This document shows, piece by piece, positions 8,466-18,475 of a stretch of 64,000 nucleotides of DNA; within the stretch, counting starts at the first letter, position 1; every line of letters begins with the position of its first letter. The translations under genes and the position numbers were made by a program. Under the pieces are notes generated by a model. That model was not told where the DNA came from, made no database searches, and saw only the letters and a program-made list of their open reading frames with translations. This stretch comes from Serratia marcescens (GTDB taxonomy: Bacteria > Pseudomonadota > Gammaproteobacteria > Enterobacterales > Enterobacteriaceae). The stretch is taken from the NCBI RefSeq assembly GCF_006715005.1, contig NZ_VFMJ01000001.1, positions 744,001 through 808,000 on the forward strand, written 5' to 3'.

Positions 8466-10922
8466 GTGCCTAAAGTTAACTCGCGTTCATTACGCTTTAC
8501 CGAACGCCGCGCTATCAAATATGCAGCGTCATTGCTGCTTATCGGTTTATCCCTGCCGGCCGCCGCGCTGGCGGATGAACGCTATGACGCGCTGATCCGT
8601 CAGGCCAGATCGGGCGATACCGCGCCGGTGCTGGCGTATTTATCGCAGCGGCGTGCTCAGGAGGGGTTGAGCCTGCAGCAGCGAGCCGATTATATCCAGG
8701 TGGCCGGTTGGGCCGGCCACGACGAAGAGGTGGTCGCGCTTTGGCGTGCTGACGGCGCCGCGCTGCAGCGGGATAGCGCCAGTCTGGCGACGGCGGCTCG
8801 CGCCTATCGCAACCTGAAACAGTGGCAGCCATCGCTGCGCCTGTGGCGTGCGGCGTTGCAGCTCGCTCCCGCCGACGGCGGTCTGCAGCGCGGCTATGTG
8901 ATGACGCTGGCGGATGCCGGACGGGATGCGCAGGCGCAAACGGAAGTGGCCAAAGCGGAGAAGCTGCTGGAGCCGGCGACGTGGTATCTGACGCGCGCCT
9001 ATGTGGACCAGGCCGCCGGCCGCAGCTGGGCGGCGCTGGAAAACGTTACCCACGCCCGTGCGCTGGCGCCGTCTGACACCGGTATTCAGGCTTATTACGT
9101 GACGCTGCTGGCGGCGAATCGGGTCGCGGATCCGGCGCTGCGTGAAAGCCAAGGGCTGGCATTGCCGCCCGCGCAGCAGCGGCGCCTGCAGGCGGATGAA
9201 GCCGCCGAGCTGGTGCGGCTGTCGTTTATCGATGCTCGCGGCGAACAGGAACGCTTCGTCATTGCCGACCGCGCGCTGGCGCGCTATGACCAACTGCTGA
9301 CGCAGTGGCGGCCGCTGCCGGAGGCGCAGGACAGCTACCAACAGGCACGTATCGATCGCCTGGGTGCGCTGCTGGCGCGTTATCGAATGGCCGACGTGGT
9401 GAGCGAGTATCAAACCTTGCAGGCGGAAGGGCGTACGGTGCCGGATTATGCCCAGCGCTGGGCGGCGTCCGCCTACCTCTATCTGCAGCAGCCGGACAAG
9501 GCGCAGGCCATTTTCGGCCGGCTGAACGCCGCCGCGCCGAAAGCGGTGACTGCCGAAGACGAAACCGATCTGTTTTACGCGCAGGCGGAGAACGAACGCA
9601 TCGATCAGGCGGCGTTGCTGGCGCAGCGCGTCAGCCAGCGCTATCCCTACGCGACCCGCCTGTACCAGCTGCCGACGCTGGCCTACAACGATGACTGGCT
9701 GGTCGGCCAATCGCTGTTGGCGCAGTCGCGGGTTTATCAACGCGATCTGGCCGAGGCCGAACGGCAACTGACCCCTCTGGCGCGCACGGCGCCGGGCAAT
9801 CAGGGGCTGCGCATCTCCTTGGCCAGCGTTTATTTGGCGCGTGGCTGGCCGCGCCGTGCCGAGGATGAGTTGAAGCAGGTGGAAGGGCTGGAGCCGCGCA
9901 GCCTGCCGTTGGAGATCCAACAGGGCTATGTCGCGCAGGAGTTGCAGGAGTGGCGTCAGCTGGATTTGCTGGCCGACGACGTCATCCAGCGCGCGCCGGA
10001 AAGCGTCGCCGCTCAGCAGCTTGAACGTTCGCGCCGCATTCACCACATGTCTGAACTGCGCATCAGCGGCAATCAGGGCATCGACTCCGACGGGCCGGTC
10101 AGTGGCAGCCACGATTTCGGTATCCACACCGCGCTTTATTCACCGCCGATCGACGACAACTGGCGACTGTTCACCGGCTGGGGATTCAGCACCGGCCAGT
10201 TCGAGGAGGGCAAGGGCATCAACCGCGATCTCAGCGCCGGCGCCGAGTGGCGGTCGCGCGATCTGTGGCTGGAGGCCGAGGTGGCCAACCGCAACTACGG
10301 CCACGGCAATGAGCTCGGCCTGCGCCTCTCATCCTGGTATGACCTGAATGATCAATGGCGCCTCGGCGGTTCGGTGGCGCGGCTGTCGGCCGAGACGCCG
10401 CTGCGTGCGTTGACCAACGGCATCAGCGCCAACGGCGGCAACCTGTGGCTGCGTTGGCAGCAGAACGAAAGCCGCGAGCTGCGCGCCAGCGTGGCGCCTT
10501 CCCACTTTTCGGACGGCAACAACCGGCTGGAATACGGCCTGGAAGGGCGGCAGCGGCTGCTCGCCGGCGCCCGTTATCGGCTGGACATGAACCTGACGCT
10601 GTCCGGCAGCCGCAACAGCCAGGAGAACGTGCCGTATTACAACCCGAAGCGCGACTTCACGCTGCTGCCATCGTTAACGCTCGATCACACCCTGTATCGC
10701 CATTATCAGACCGAGTGGAGCCAGCAGTTTCAGGCCGGTGCCGGCAGCTATTGGCAGCGGGACTATGCGCGCAAGCCGATCACTCAGCTGGGTTACGGCC
10801 AGCGTGTCAGCTGGAACGGGGTGTTGGACGCCGGCGCGATGCTGCAGTTTGAGAAGCATCCTTACGACGGCAAACGCGAGCGAAACATCGGCGTGACGTT
10901 TGATCTGAATTATCGTTTTTAA
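8466..10922 (+). CDS. pgaA: Poly-beta-1,6-N-acetylglucosamine export porin PgaA
   Basis: This 818-residue outer-membrane protein exports poly-N-acetylglucosamine (PNAG), a biofilm polysaccharide. An N-terminal signal peptide with SLLLIGLSLPAAALA is followed by a periplasmic domain of TPR-like repeats (about 35-510), which holds de-acetylated polymer, and a C-terminal 16-strand beta-barrel (about 530-818) ending in ...GVTFDLNYRF with the terminal Phe of outer-membrane barrels. The start is GTG with AAAGGA seven bases upstream; that site may be masked by leader structure. It is the first gene of pgaABCD and is followed by pgaB after 10 bases. Confidence 0.93.
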   Translation: MPKVNSRSLRFTERRAIKYAASLLLIGLSLPAAALADERYDALIRQARSGDTAPVLAYLSQRRAQEGLSLQQRADYIQVAGWAGHDEEVVALWRADGAALQRDSASLATAARAYRNLKQWQPSLRLWRAALQLAPADGGLQRGYVMTLADAGRDAQAQTEVAKAEKLLEPATWYLTRAYVDQAAGRSWAALENVTHARALAPSDTGIQAYYVTLLAANRVADPALRESQGLALPPAQQRRLQADEAAELVRLSFIDARGEQERFVIADRALARYDQLLTQWRPLPEAQDSYQQARIDRLGALLARYRMADVVSEYQTLQAEGRTVPDYAQRWAASAYLYLQQPDKAQAIFGRLNAAAPKAVTAEDETDLFYAQAENERIDQAALLAQRVSQRYPYATRLYQLPTLAYNDDWLVGQSLLAQSRVYQRDLAEAERQLTPLARTAPGNQGLRISLASVYLARGWPRRAEDELKQVEGLEPRSLPLEIQQGYVAQELQEWRQLDLLADDVIQRAPESVAAQQLERSRRIHHMSELRISGNQGIDSDGPVSGSHDFGIHTALYSPPIDDNWRLFTGWGFSTGQFEEGKGINRDLSAGAEWRSRDLWLEAEVANRNYGHGNELGLRLSSWYDLNDQWRLGGSVARLSAETPLRALTNGISANGGNLWLRWQQNESRELRASVAPSHFSDGNNRLEYGLEGRQRLLAGARYRLDMNLTLSGSRNSQENVPYYNPKRDFTLLPSLTLDHTLYRHYQTEWSQQFQAGAGSYWQRDYARKPITQLGYGQRVSWNGVLDAGAMLQFEKHPYDGKRERNIGVTFDLNYRF

Positions 10923-10932
10923 AGGAATCATC

Positions 10933-12939
10933 ATGCTTATTCGATCCTCGCTTTTAGTGCTGGCCGCGTTGCTGACCACCGCCTGCAGCCAGGCGGATGT
11001 GCCGCGCTTCACGCCACCGGCGGAGCGCCCCGTGGGGCCGATGGAACGCCCGTGGCCGGCCAACCGTTACGCGGTGCTGGCGTATCACGACGTGGAAGAC
11101 GGCGCGGCGGACCAGCGCTACATGTCGGTGCGCACCAGCGCGCTTAACGAACAGTTCGCCTGGCTGAAGCAAAACGGCTACCAGCCGGTGTCGGTCGAGC
11201 AGATCCTGCAGGCGCAAAACGGCGGACCGGCGTTGCCGAACAAGGCGGTGCTGCTGACCTTCGACGACGGCTACCGCAGCTTCTACAGCCGGGTCTTCCC
11301 GCTGCTGAAGGCTTACAACTGGCCGGCGGTGCTGGCGCCGGTCGGCGTCTGGCTGGATGCACCGGCCGGCAAGCCGGTCGATTTCGGCGGCCTGATGACG
11401 CCTCGCGATCGCTTCCTCACTTGGCAGCAGGTGCGGGAAGTGTCGGACTCCGGATTGGTGGAGATCGGCGCGCACACCTACGCTTCGCATTACGGCGGCA
11501 TCGCCAACCCGCAGGGCAATACCGAACCGGCGGTCGCCAATCGGCTGTACGACGCCAAACAGGGCCGCTACGAAAGTGAGGCGGAATACCGCCAACGCAT
11601 CGAGAAAGACGTGGCGCTGATCACCCAGCGCATCACCGCCACCACCGGCAAGGCGCCGCGCGTGTGGGTCTGGCCGTACGGTGCGGCCGGCGGTGTGGCG
11701 CTGGACATCGCGCGCAAGCACGGTTACCGCATGGCGCTGACGCTGGAGAACGGGCTGGGAGACGTCAACGCGCCTGAGAACGTGCCGCGCATGCTGGTGG
11801 CCGGCAACCCGTCGTTGACGAGCTTCGCTCAGCAACTGACGCAAATACAGAATCGGCAGATCATGCGGGTGGCGCACGTCGATCTCGACTACCTCTACGA
11901 TCCCGATCCGCAGCAGCAGGCCAAAAACCTCGACAAGCTGATCCAGCGCATCTACGACCTGCGCATCAATACCGTTTTCTTGCAGGCGTTCGCCGATCCA
12001 AAAGGCGACGGCAACGTGCGTGAGCTCTATTTCCCCAACCGCTGGCTGCCGATGAAGGCCGATCTGTTTAACCGGGTCTCCTGGCAGCTCTCTTCGCGCA
12101 CCGGCGTGGCCGTATATGCCTGGATGCCGGTGCTGGCGTTCGAACTGGGATCTGACGTGCCGCGCGTACAGCGCCTCGATCCGCAAAGCGGGCAGCTGTC
12201 GATAGACGACAAGCAGTACCGCCGCCTGTCGCCGTTCAGCCCGGTGGCGCGCCAGCGCATCGGTGAGATCTACGAGGATCTGGCGGCCCACGCCACCTTC
12301 AAAGGGATCCTGTTCCACGACGATGCCCTGCTGTCGGACTTCGAAGACGCCGGCCCCGACGCCGTTGCGGCCTACCGCCAGGCCGGCTTCGCCGATTCGG
12401 TGGCGGCGATACGTCAGGATCCGCAGGCGATGGCGCGCTGGACACGCTTCAAGAGCCGGGCACTGATCGCGTTTACCCAGTCGCTGACCGAGCGAGTGCG
12501 GGCGATCCGCGGCCCGCAGGTGCAAACCGCGCGCAACATCTATGCGATGCCGGTCCTCGATCCCGCCAGCGAAGCCTGGTTCGGCCAGAATTTAGCGGAT
12601 TTCCTGCAGGCCTACGACTGGGTAGCACCGATGGCGATGCCGCTGATGGAAAACGTGCCGCGCGCCGACAGCGGTCGCTGGCTGGATCAACTGGTGGGTA
12701 AAGTGGCCGCTTACCCCGGCGCGCTCGATAAAACGGTGTTTGAGTTGCAGGCTGTCGACTGGCGCAAGGAGCGCCGGATCAGCCTGGATGACGGTCAACT
12801 GCTGGCCGAATGGATGCGTCGCCTGCAGCGCAATGGCGCTCAGAGCTTTGGTTATTACCCCGACAACTTCCTCGACGATCGGCCTAAGCTGGATGCCGTT
12901 CGCCCGGTGTTGTCCTCAGCCTGGTTCCCACTGCCATGA
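10933..12939 (+). CDS. pgaB: PNAG N-deacetylase lipoprotein PgaB
   Basis: This 668-residue periplasmic outer-membrane lipoprotein partially de-N-acetylates PNAG, which is needed for export through PgaA. The lipobox LLTTAC marks the lipidation Cys. A polysaccharide deacetylase domain (about 45-310) carries [18 protein letters not shown] with the metal and catalytic Asp111-Asp112, and [10 protein letters not shown] with further metal-binding His. The C-terminal half (about 315-660) is the PgaB glycoside-hydrolase-like domain (GH153), with [17 protein letters not shown] as its acidic centre. It overlaps pgaC by 4 bases (ATGA). Confidence 0.93.
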   Translation: MLIRSSLLVLAALLTTACSQADVPRFTPPAERPVGPMERPWPANRYAVLAYHDVEDGAADQRYMSVRTSALNEQFAWLKQNGYQPVSVEQILQAQNGGPALPNKAVLLTFDDGYRSFYSRVFPLLKAYNWPAVLAPVGVWLDAPAGKPVDFGGLMTPRDRFLTWQQVREVSDSGLVEIGAHTYASHYGGIANPQGNTEPAVANRLYDAKQGRYESEAEYRQRIEKDVALITQRITATTGKAPRVWVWPYGAAGGVALDIARKHGYRMALTLENGLGDVNAPENVPRMLVAGNPSLTSFAQQLTQIQNRQIMRVAHVDLDYLYDPDPQQQAKNLDKLIQRIYDLRINTVFLQAFADPKGDGNVRELYFPNRWLPMKADLFNRVSWQLSSRTGVAVYAWMPVLAFELGSDVPRVQRLDPQSGQLSIDDKQYRRLSPFSPVARQRIGEIYEDLAAHATFKGILFHDDALLSDFEDAGPDAVAAYRQAGFADSVAAIRQDPQAMARWTRFKSRALIAFTQSLTERVRAIRGPQVQTARNIYAMPVLDPASEAWFGQNLADFLQAYDWVAPMAMPLMENVPRADSGRWLDQLVGKVAAYPGALDKTVFELQAVDWRKERRISLDDGQLLAEWMRRLQRNGAQSFGYYPDNFLDDRPKLDAVRPVLSSAWFPLP

Positions 12940-14270
12940 CCGATCGTTTAATTGCCTTATTTATCCTGTGTCTGGTGTTGAGCGTGCCTTTCGGCATCGT
13001 CCTGCTGTTTACCGGCGAAATGCTGCTCAACTTTGTGTTCTTCTGGCCGCTGTTCATGTCCGGTATCTGGATCGCCGGCGGCATCTATTTCTGGCTGCAC
13101 CGCGAGCGCCACTGGCGCTGGAGCCCGGACATGCCCGCGCCGGCGCTGCCGGGCAACCCGTCGATCAGCGTGCTGATCCCCTGTTTCAACGAAGGGTTGA
13201 ACGCGCGTGAAACCATTTCGGCGGCGATGGCGCAGCGCTATGAAAATATCGAAGTGATCGCCATCAATGACGGCTCCAGCGATGACACCGCCGAGGTGCT
13301 GGACCAGTTGACGCTGGAGTTCCCCCGTCTGCGGGTGATCCATCTGGCGCAAAATCAGGGCAAGGCGATCGCGCTGCAGGCGGGCGCGGCGGCGGCGCGC
13401 AGCGAGTATCTGGTGTGCATCGACGGCGATGCGCTGCTGGATCGCGATGCGGCAGCCTATTTGGTGGCGCCGCTGTTGGCCAATCCGCACGTCGGCGCCG
13501 TGACCGGCAACCCGCGCATCCGCACGCGCTCCACGCTGATCGGCCGCATCCAGGTCGGTGAGTTCTCGTCGATCATCGGCCTTATCAAGCGCACGCAGCG
13601 CGTCTATGGGCGCCTGTTCACCATCTCCGGCGTGGTGGCCGCGTTTCGTAAGCAAGCGCTTACCGATGTCGGCTACTGGAGCCAGGACATGATCACCGAA
13701 GACATCGACATCAGCTGGAAGCTGCAGCTCAAGCACTGGGCTATTTTCTTCGAACCGCGGGCGCTGTGCTGGATCCTGATGCCGGAGACCCTGCGCGGGT
13801 TGTGGAAGCAGCGCCTGCGCTGGGCGCAGGGCGGCGCCGAGGTGTTTTTAAAGAATCTGCGCAACCTGTGGGCCTGGGAGCACCGGCATATGTGGCTGCT
13901 GTTCGCCGAGTATTGCCTCTCCACGTTGTGGGCGTTCACTTACCTGGTCAGCGTGCTTATTTTCCTGGTCGGGCTGGCGGTGCCGCTGCCGGAGGGCATC
14001 CGCATTCACTCGTTGCTGACGCCGGCGTTTACCGGCCTGGTGCTGGGCGTGGTGTGCTTGCTGCAGTTCACCGTCAGCCTGCTGCTGGAGAAGCGTTATG
14101 AGAAGGGCTTCGGCCGCTCGCTGTTCTGGATCATCTGGTATCCGCTGGTGTATTGGCTGCTCAGCCTGCTGACCACGCTGGTGGCGTTTTCCAAAGTGAT
14201 GTTGAAAGCTCGGCGCGGGCGTGCGCGCTGGATCAGCCCCGATCGGGGCATTGGGAGGATCAAAGAATGA
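12936..14270 (+). CDS. pgaC: PNAG synthase glycosyltransferase PgaC
   Basis: This 444-residue inner-membrane family 2 glycosyltransferase polymerises UDP-GlcNAc into PNAG. Two N-terminal helices precede the catalytic domain. That domain begins [19 protein letters not shown] and contains INDGSSDDT, the DxD-type [21 protein letters not shown] and the processivity motif QRLRWAQGG. Two or three C-terminal helices follow. The length and domain order fit E. coli PgaC. The gene overlaps both neighbours by 4 bases (pgaB end and pgaD start), indicating tight translational coupling. PgaC works with PgaD, and the pair is activated by cyclic-di-GMP in E. coli. Confidence 0.95.
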   Translation: MTDRLIALFILCLVLSVPFGIVLLFTGEMLLNFVFFWPLFMSGIWIAGGIYFWLHRERHWRWSPDMPAPALPGNPSISVLIPCFNEGLNARETISAAMAQRYENIEVIAINDGSSDDTAEVLDQLTLEFPRLRVIHLAQNQGKAIALQAGAAAARSEYLVCIDGDALLDRDAAAYLVAPLLANPHVGAVTGNPRIRTRSTLIGRIQVGEFSSIIGLIKRTQRVYGRLFTISGVVAAFRKQALTDVGYWSQDMITEDIDISWKLQLKHWAIFFEPRALCWILMPETLRGLWKQRLRWAQGGAEVFLKNLRNLWAWEHRHMWLLFAEYCLSTLWAFTYLVSVLIFLVGLAVPLPEGIRIHSLLTPAFTGLVLGVVCLLQFTVSLLLEKRYEKGFGRSLFWIIWYPLVYWLLSLLTTLVAFSKVMLKARRGRARWISPDRGIGRIKE

Positions 14271-14707
14271 CGGACGTCCTGATTTATTCCGAACGCGGCC
14301 TGCTGCCGCGCGTGGTAGACAGCCTGCTGACGCTTTTCGCCTGGTGCGGCTTCCTTTATCTGTTCAGCCGCGGCTTGATGTCGGTGCTGGATCAGCACGG
14401 GGTGGGTTCCGCCCTGTCGCTGCTGGAGGTGATCTCGCTGTATATCATTGTGGCGTTGTTCAATGCCGTCACGTTGATCGCCTGGGCCAAATACAACCAG
14501 TATTTCTCCCGCCGCAGGGCGGCCGGCCGCTGGCGGAAACAGCAACAGAACACCCACATCGGCTATATCACACCGGAGCTGACCCGGCAGCTGCGGCGTT
14601 TGCCGATCGCCGTGGTGTCCCATAACAGCGGCGGCGGCATCAGCCAGGTCAGCGGCAGGCTGACGGCGGCCGAACCGGCAGCGAACAAGGTGGTGCAGCT
14701 GCGTTAA
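14267..14707 (+). CDS. pgaD: PNAG synthase accessory subunit PgaD
   Basis: This 146-residue protein has two transmembrane helices (about residues 15-35 and 50-75) and a basic cytoplasmic tail, which is the PgaD layout. PgaD stabilises PgaC and takes part in its cyclic-di-GMP activation. The ATG overlaps the pgaC stop (ATGA) and is preceded by GGGAGGATC. A longer frame opening at 14153 runs inside pgaC and is not the start. The end of the gene overlaps by 4 bases with the convergent DUF805-like gene, so no terminator fits between them. PgaD proteins are poorly conserved; the assignment rests mainly on context and topology. Confidence 0.88.
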   Translation: MTDVLIYSERGLLPRVVDSLLTLFAWCGFLYLFSRGLMSVLDQHGVGSALSLLEVISLYIIVALFNAVTLIAWAKYNQYFSRRRAAGRWRKQQQNTHIGYITPELTRQLRRLPIAVVSHNSGGGISQVSGRLTAAEPAANKVVQLR

Positions 14708-15159
14708 TCGCCAGCGTTGCCGTCCGGCTTGCGGCGCAGCCCGCCCGGCGGCAACAGCAGGGCGCAGATCATGACGGCCAGGCTGAACAGCGGCAGCCAG
14801 CGCGCCACCGGGCCGGGGGAGTAGTTGTTGAGCACCGAGCACACATAGCACGCCACGGCCAGCGCCCAACCGGGCAGACCGATATCGTTGAGCCGAAACG
14901 CGGTTTTGGCCATAAACCACGTCACCAGGCCAAAACAGAACAGCGCCCACACCATGATGCACAGCAGGTACAGCAACACCGAGACGAATTCTTCGGTATC
15001 GCCGTGCGCATGGGCGCGAAAATGGTTTTTATCCAGGTAGGTCGACAGAAACGACAGCAACACGATGCCGACGGCGAAGATCGCCAGCGAGAAAACAAAG
15101 GGTTTGCGCGAGATGCGCCCATGGTATAGGTCTTTGGCGAGTTGTCCGAGAGATTCCAT
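14704..15159 (-). CDS. DUF805-like inner-membrane protein
   Basis: This 151-residue protein has four hydrophobic helices and the pattern FHGRISRKPF-like near the N-terminus (here YHGRISRKPFVFSLAIFAVG), followed later by RLNDIGLPGWALAVACYV. The RLxDIGxxGW element is the signature of DUF805 proteins, small membrane proteins of unknown function. The ATG at 15159 has GGA a few bases upstream; a GTG one codon earlier is also possible. It converges with pgaD and overlaps it by 4 bases. A role in polysaccharide production is possible from position alone but is not supported otherwise. Confidence 0.75.
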   Translation of the reverse strand: MESLGQLAKDLYHGRISRKPFVFSLAIFAVGIVLLSFLSTYLDKNHFRAHAHGDTEEFVSVLLYLLCIMVWALFCFGLVTWFMAKTAFRLNDIGLPGWALAVACYVCSVLNNYSPGPVARWLPLFSLAVMICALLLPPGGLRRKPDGNAGD

Positions 15160-15444
15160 CACAGTCCGTTGTCGTCATCATTGGCCGCCCGGCGGTGGCC
15201 GAATGGCAAGCAGCCGGGCATTTTAGCGGGGTAAACGGGGGCGTCAAGGTGATAATTTTTCTCATTTAGTTGCGGTTAAGATTCCGCGTGGCCGCACCGG
15301 GCGTCCTTTCACCGTGCAAAACGTCACAATTTGGCACGTTTGGCTACCTGACGCGGTAATTGGCGGCATAATCCTGTTTGTTCGCATTGAACAATGCATT
15401 AACATAACTCCCACTTATCTCTTGCATGGCTATATGGATATCCG

Positions 15445-16533
15445 ATGCGTCACCTGGTTGCGCTTTTACCGCTGATTACCTTGCTTGCTGCCTGTAGCAG
15501 CACGCCGAAACCCAGTCCCACCGCTACGCCGCAGGGCACCTCGGTAAAGGGCGGCTTTTTGCTGAGCCCGGCGCACAGCGGCGCGCCGCTGGGAGGGGAT
15601 TTCGCCAATAACCCGAATACCGCACGCTTTATCGATAAGATGGTGCAGGAACACGGGTTTGACCGGCAGCAGCTGCACGACGTGCTGGCGCAGGCTCGGC
15701 GATTGGATTCGGTGCTGCGGCTGATGGACAGGCAGGCGCCGACGCCGTCTACCCAGGGGCCAACCGGGCCGAACGGCTCCTGGCTGCGCTACCGCAACAA
15801 GTTCATCACCCCGGATAACGTGCAAAACGGCGTGGTGTTCTGGAATCAATATCAGGATGCGCTGCAGCGTGCCTGGCAGGTGTACGGCGTGCCGCCGGAG
15901 ATCATTGTGGGGATTATCGGCGTGGAGACCCGCTGGGGCCGCGTAATGGGTAAAACCCGTATTATCGACGCATTGGCGACGCTGGCCTTCGACTACCCGC
16001 GCCGCGCCGATTACTTCGCCGGTGAGCTGGAAACCTTCCTGCTGATGTCGCGCACCGAAGGTGACGATCCGCTCGAGCTGCGCGGCTCTTTCGCCGGTGC
16101 AATGGGCTATGGGCAGTTCATGCCTTCTTCCTTCAAAAGCTATGCGGTAGACTTCAACGGCGATGGGCATATCAACCTGTGGGATCCGGTCGATGCCATC
16201 GGCAGCGTGGCCAATTACTTCAAGGCGCACGGCTGGTCTAAAGGCGAGCCGGTCGCCATTCAGGCCAACGGCCAGGCGCCGGGATTGGAAAACGGCTTCA
16301 AGACTCGCTACTCGGTCGCCGCACTGGCTGAAGCCGGCCTAAGCCCGCAGGGATCGCTCGGTGATAATCAGGAAGCCAGTCTGCTGCGGCTGGACGTCGG
16401 CACCGGCTACCAGTATTGGTACGGCCTGCCGAACTTCTACACCATCACCCGCTACAACCACAGTACCCACTACGCCATGGCGGTGTGGCAACTGGGCGAA
16501 GCGGTAGGGCGCTCGGCGCGCGGCGGCTTCTGA
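15445..16533 (+). CDS. mltB: Membrane-bound lytic murein transglycosylase B
   Basis: This 362-residue outer-membrane lipoprotein cleaves peptidoglycan glycan strands between N-acetylmuramic acid and N-acetylglucosamine, forming 1,6-anhydro ends. The lipobox LLAAC is at the N-terminus. The catalytic Glu161 lies in VGIIGVETRWGRVMG, corresponding to Glu162 of E. coli MltB. Other family blocks are GSFAGAMGYGQFMPSS, an EF-hand-like calcium loop DFNGDGHINLWDPVDAIGS, and the C-terminal TITRYNHSTHYAMAV. It is a single gene with its own terminator. Confidence 0.96.
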   Translation: MRHLVALLPLITLLAACSSTPKPSPTATPQGTSVKGGFLLSPAHSGAPLGGDFANNPNTARFIDKMVQEHGFDRQQLHDVLAQARRLDSVLRLMDRQAPTPSTQGPTGPNGSWLRYRNKFITPDNVQNGVVFWNQYQDALQRAWQVYGVPPEIIVGIIGVETRWGRVMGKTRIIDALATLAFDYPRRADYFAGELETFLLMSRTEGDDPLELRGSFAGAMGYGQFMPSSFKSYAVDFNGDGHINLWDPVDAIGSVANYFKAHGWSKGEPVAIQANGQAPGLENGFKTRYSVAALAEAGLSPQGSLGDNQEASLLRLDVGTGYQYWYGLPNFYTITRYNHSTHYAMAVWQLGEAVGRSARGGF

Positions 16534-16550
16534 CGCTGCTTCAATCAACG

Positions 16551-16577
16551 AAAAAGGCCGCTTACGCGGCCTTTTTT
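16551..16577. terminator. Bidirectional terminator between mltB and the porin gene
   Basis: The stem GGCCGC with GCGGCC and a 4-base loop is flanked by AAAAA on the left and TTTTTT on the right, so it can end transcription from both converging genes. Confidence 0.9.
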
Positions 16578-16590
16578 ACGTTCTGAGCAA

Positions 16591-17742
16591 TCAGAAATCG
16601 TAACGCAGACGCACCACGGTCATATCACCGAGGTTGTCGGTGCTCGATGTCAGCACGTGCTCTACGTCAACGCGGAAGCCGTAGTCAAACTGTACGGTAA
16701 CCCCGAGGCCGTTGTCGATGCGCTGATAGTTGCGGCCGCTGATGTATTCTAGGCGGTCGCCCATGAAGTACGGCATCACCGATTTCACGGCATACTGACC
16801 CACCGGCACGGTATAACCGGCCAGGTATTCGATACCCCACGCATCGCCGGCGAAGTAATTATTGACGTCGGCTTTCTTGGTGGTCAGGAAGTCGTTGTAG
16901 TAACCGCCGCCGAAGGTGAGCGTCCAGTTGTCCGGTTTCCAGCTGATGGCGGTACCGAAAATGTTCTGGTCATAACTCTTGCTGCCGCTGGTGGACGGGT
17001 TGCGCATTTCGGCGCGGGTGTAGTTCCAGGCGGTACCCCAGGTCAGATCCTGCGTAATGTGGTAATCCACGCCCAGTGAGCCGCCGCCTTTGCGCTTATA
17101 ACGCAGGCCGTTGCCCGGCAGGTAGTCGCTGTCGCTGAACAGGTACGAGGCGTAAACGTCCGCATCGCCGAAGCGGTTCTTGTACTTCAGCATTTTGCGT
17201 GAACGGTAAGAGCCGTCGTAGTCGCCGTTGATGCCGTTGCCCGGTGCCTGGGCCAGCATGTCGTAGTCCCAGATATCGGTCTTGGCGCCAACCACGTCAT
17301 AGTAAACGCTGTTTTGCTGACCGAAGGTCATCTGGCCCCAGGTGTTGCTTTTCAGGCCGGTATACAGCATACGGCGGCTGGTGTTTCTCGCGCCGTCGGC
17401 ATAGTGGTGATCCCAGTCAAACAGCGCCGGAATGTTCACACCCAGCTCGTAGTAGCTGATCCAGCTGATATCGTCGAACAGGTAGTAGTCCGCTGCGAAA
17501 CGGAAACGGGTGCCGCCATCGAAGCCGTTACGCTTGTAGGAGCCCTTGTCACCGTCGCCCGTCATGTTGTTGAACTGCGGACGGATGCTGCCGCCAACGG
17601 TGAAGTTCAGGCGGCTGAGCGGATCGCCGGCCTGTGGATCTTGCTTCAGCAGAGTGATTTCTGCCTGAGCGGCGAACGACGCGCTGCCGATCGCCAGACC
17701 CAGCGCCACCGCTTGAGTCACTACGCGCAATTTCATTGCCAT
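16591..17742 (-). CDS. Outer-membrane general porin (SfpA-like)
   Basis: This 383-residue protein has a signal peptide (ending about SFAAQA), beta-strand-rich sequence with many aromatic girdle residues, and a C-terminal RLRYDF ending in Phe, all typical of a trimeric general porin. Internal blocks such as GLKSNTWGQMTFGQQNSVYYDVVG mirror the loop-3 region of OmpC/OmpF-type porins (GLxxxxxGxxxxGRQxxxxYDV). It is clearly not OmpC, OmpF or PhoE; the closest kind I recall is the Yersinia SfpA-type porin. It is a lone gene with a long AT-rich upstream region, as is usual for regulated porins. Its substrate is unknown. Confidence 0.8.
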   Translation of the reverse strand: MAMKLRVVTQAVALGLAIGSASFAAQAEITLLKQDPQAGDPLSRLNFTVGGSIRPQFNNMTGDGDKGSYKRNGFDGGTRFRFAADYYLFDDISWISYYELGVNIPALFDWDHHYADGARNTSRRMLYTGLKSNTWGQMTFGQQNSVYYDVVGAKTDIWDYDMLAQAPGNGINGDYDGSYRSRKMLKYKNRFGDADVYASYLFSDSDYLPGNGLRYKRKGGGSLGVDYHITQDLTWGTAWNYTRAEMRNPSTSGSKSYDQNIFGTAISWKPDNWTLTFGGGYYNDFLTTKKADVNNYFAGDAWGIEYLAGYTVPVGQYAVKSVMPYFMGDRLEYISGRNYQRIDNGLGVTVQFDYGFRVDVEHVLTSSTDNLGDMTVVRLRYDF

Positions 17743-18138
17743 ATGTTATCCCTGTTTTATGTATGACCGTCCCATCAGCGCCGCCATGCCGATGTTTTGC
17801 GCAGAACGCTGCGTTTTCACGCATTTTGACGGTTTTTTTTGGTGTTTTAGCGGCGGGCGGCATTTGTAACATAAACGGTGAGATAAATAATTACTTTTCT
17901 TGCTAATTATTGGCCGGTTTTTGACCATTTCGTGCGGTGAAAAGGGGCATTATTTATGTCTTTCGATTCGGATGAATTCATTTAACGCCAAGGTTTATAT
18001 TTTTCATTTGTCAGTCACCGGCACCTGCCTGTAATTTCAGTCTTGCAAGAGATAATTAATTTCAACCTGTCACCACCGTATTAACGTTAGCCATTTCTGC
18101 GTAATCGGCCGGCAGGAATAAGCGATTGGGAGGTCGCC
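17743..18138. other. AT-rich intergenic region between porin and small secreted-protein gene
   Basis: These 396 bases separate two divergent genes and hold no supported ORF. They probably contain both promoters. An 8-bp inverted repeat, AATAATTA with TAATTATT (about 17886-17910), lies about 150 bases upstream of the porin start and could be an operator. Nothing else is recognised. Confidence 0.4.
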
Positions 18139-18429
18139 ATGAGAAACCTGTTAATGTTGTTAGTGGGGCTATTTTCACTGCCGGCGATGGCGGCGGAGTC
18201 GCACGTTTGCCATTCTCAAGCCTATGATTATGCGGAGGTTAGTAAACTCAGGCTATCTGACGACACCCTGTTTACCTGCCGCGGCGTGGGGCGCCTGACG
18301 ATGCCGGAACTGGCGCGTAAAGGATGGAGGGTGATTCATTTAGCGCAGCAAACTGAATATACCGACTCCGTAGACAGCGATGGTGAGGTTATTAAGCTTT
18401 ATCAGGAAATCGTGGTGTATAAAGAATAA
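18139..18429 (+). CDS. Small secreted protein of unknown function
   Basis: This 96-residue protein begins with a clear signal peptide (RNLLMLLVGLFSLPAMA then AES). The mature part of about 77 residues has two Cys (VCHSQ and FTCRG), which could form a disulfide in the periplasm, and ends YQEIVVYKE. A strong GGGAGG ribosome site precedes the ATG. I recognise no family. It is the first gene of a possible unit with the EamA transporter gene, which starts 46 bases downstream. Confidence 0.65.
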   Translation: MRNLLMLLVGLFSLPAMAAESHVCHSQAYDYAEVSKLRLSDDTLFTCRGVGRLTMPELARKGWRVIHLAQQTEYTDSVDSDGEVIKLYQEIVVYKE

Positions 18430-18475
18430 TTCGACGGTAGCCTGTTATTATTTCAACGACGGCGAGAATCCTATT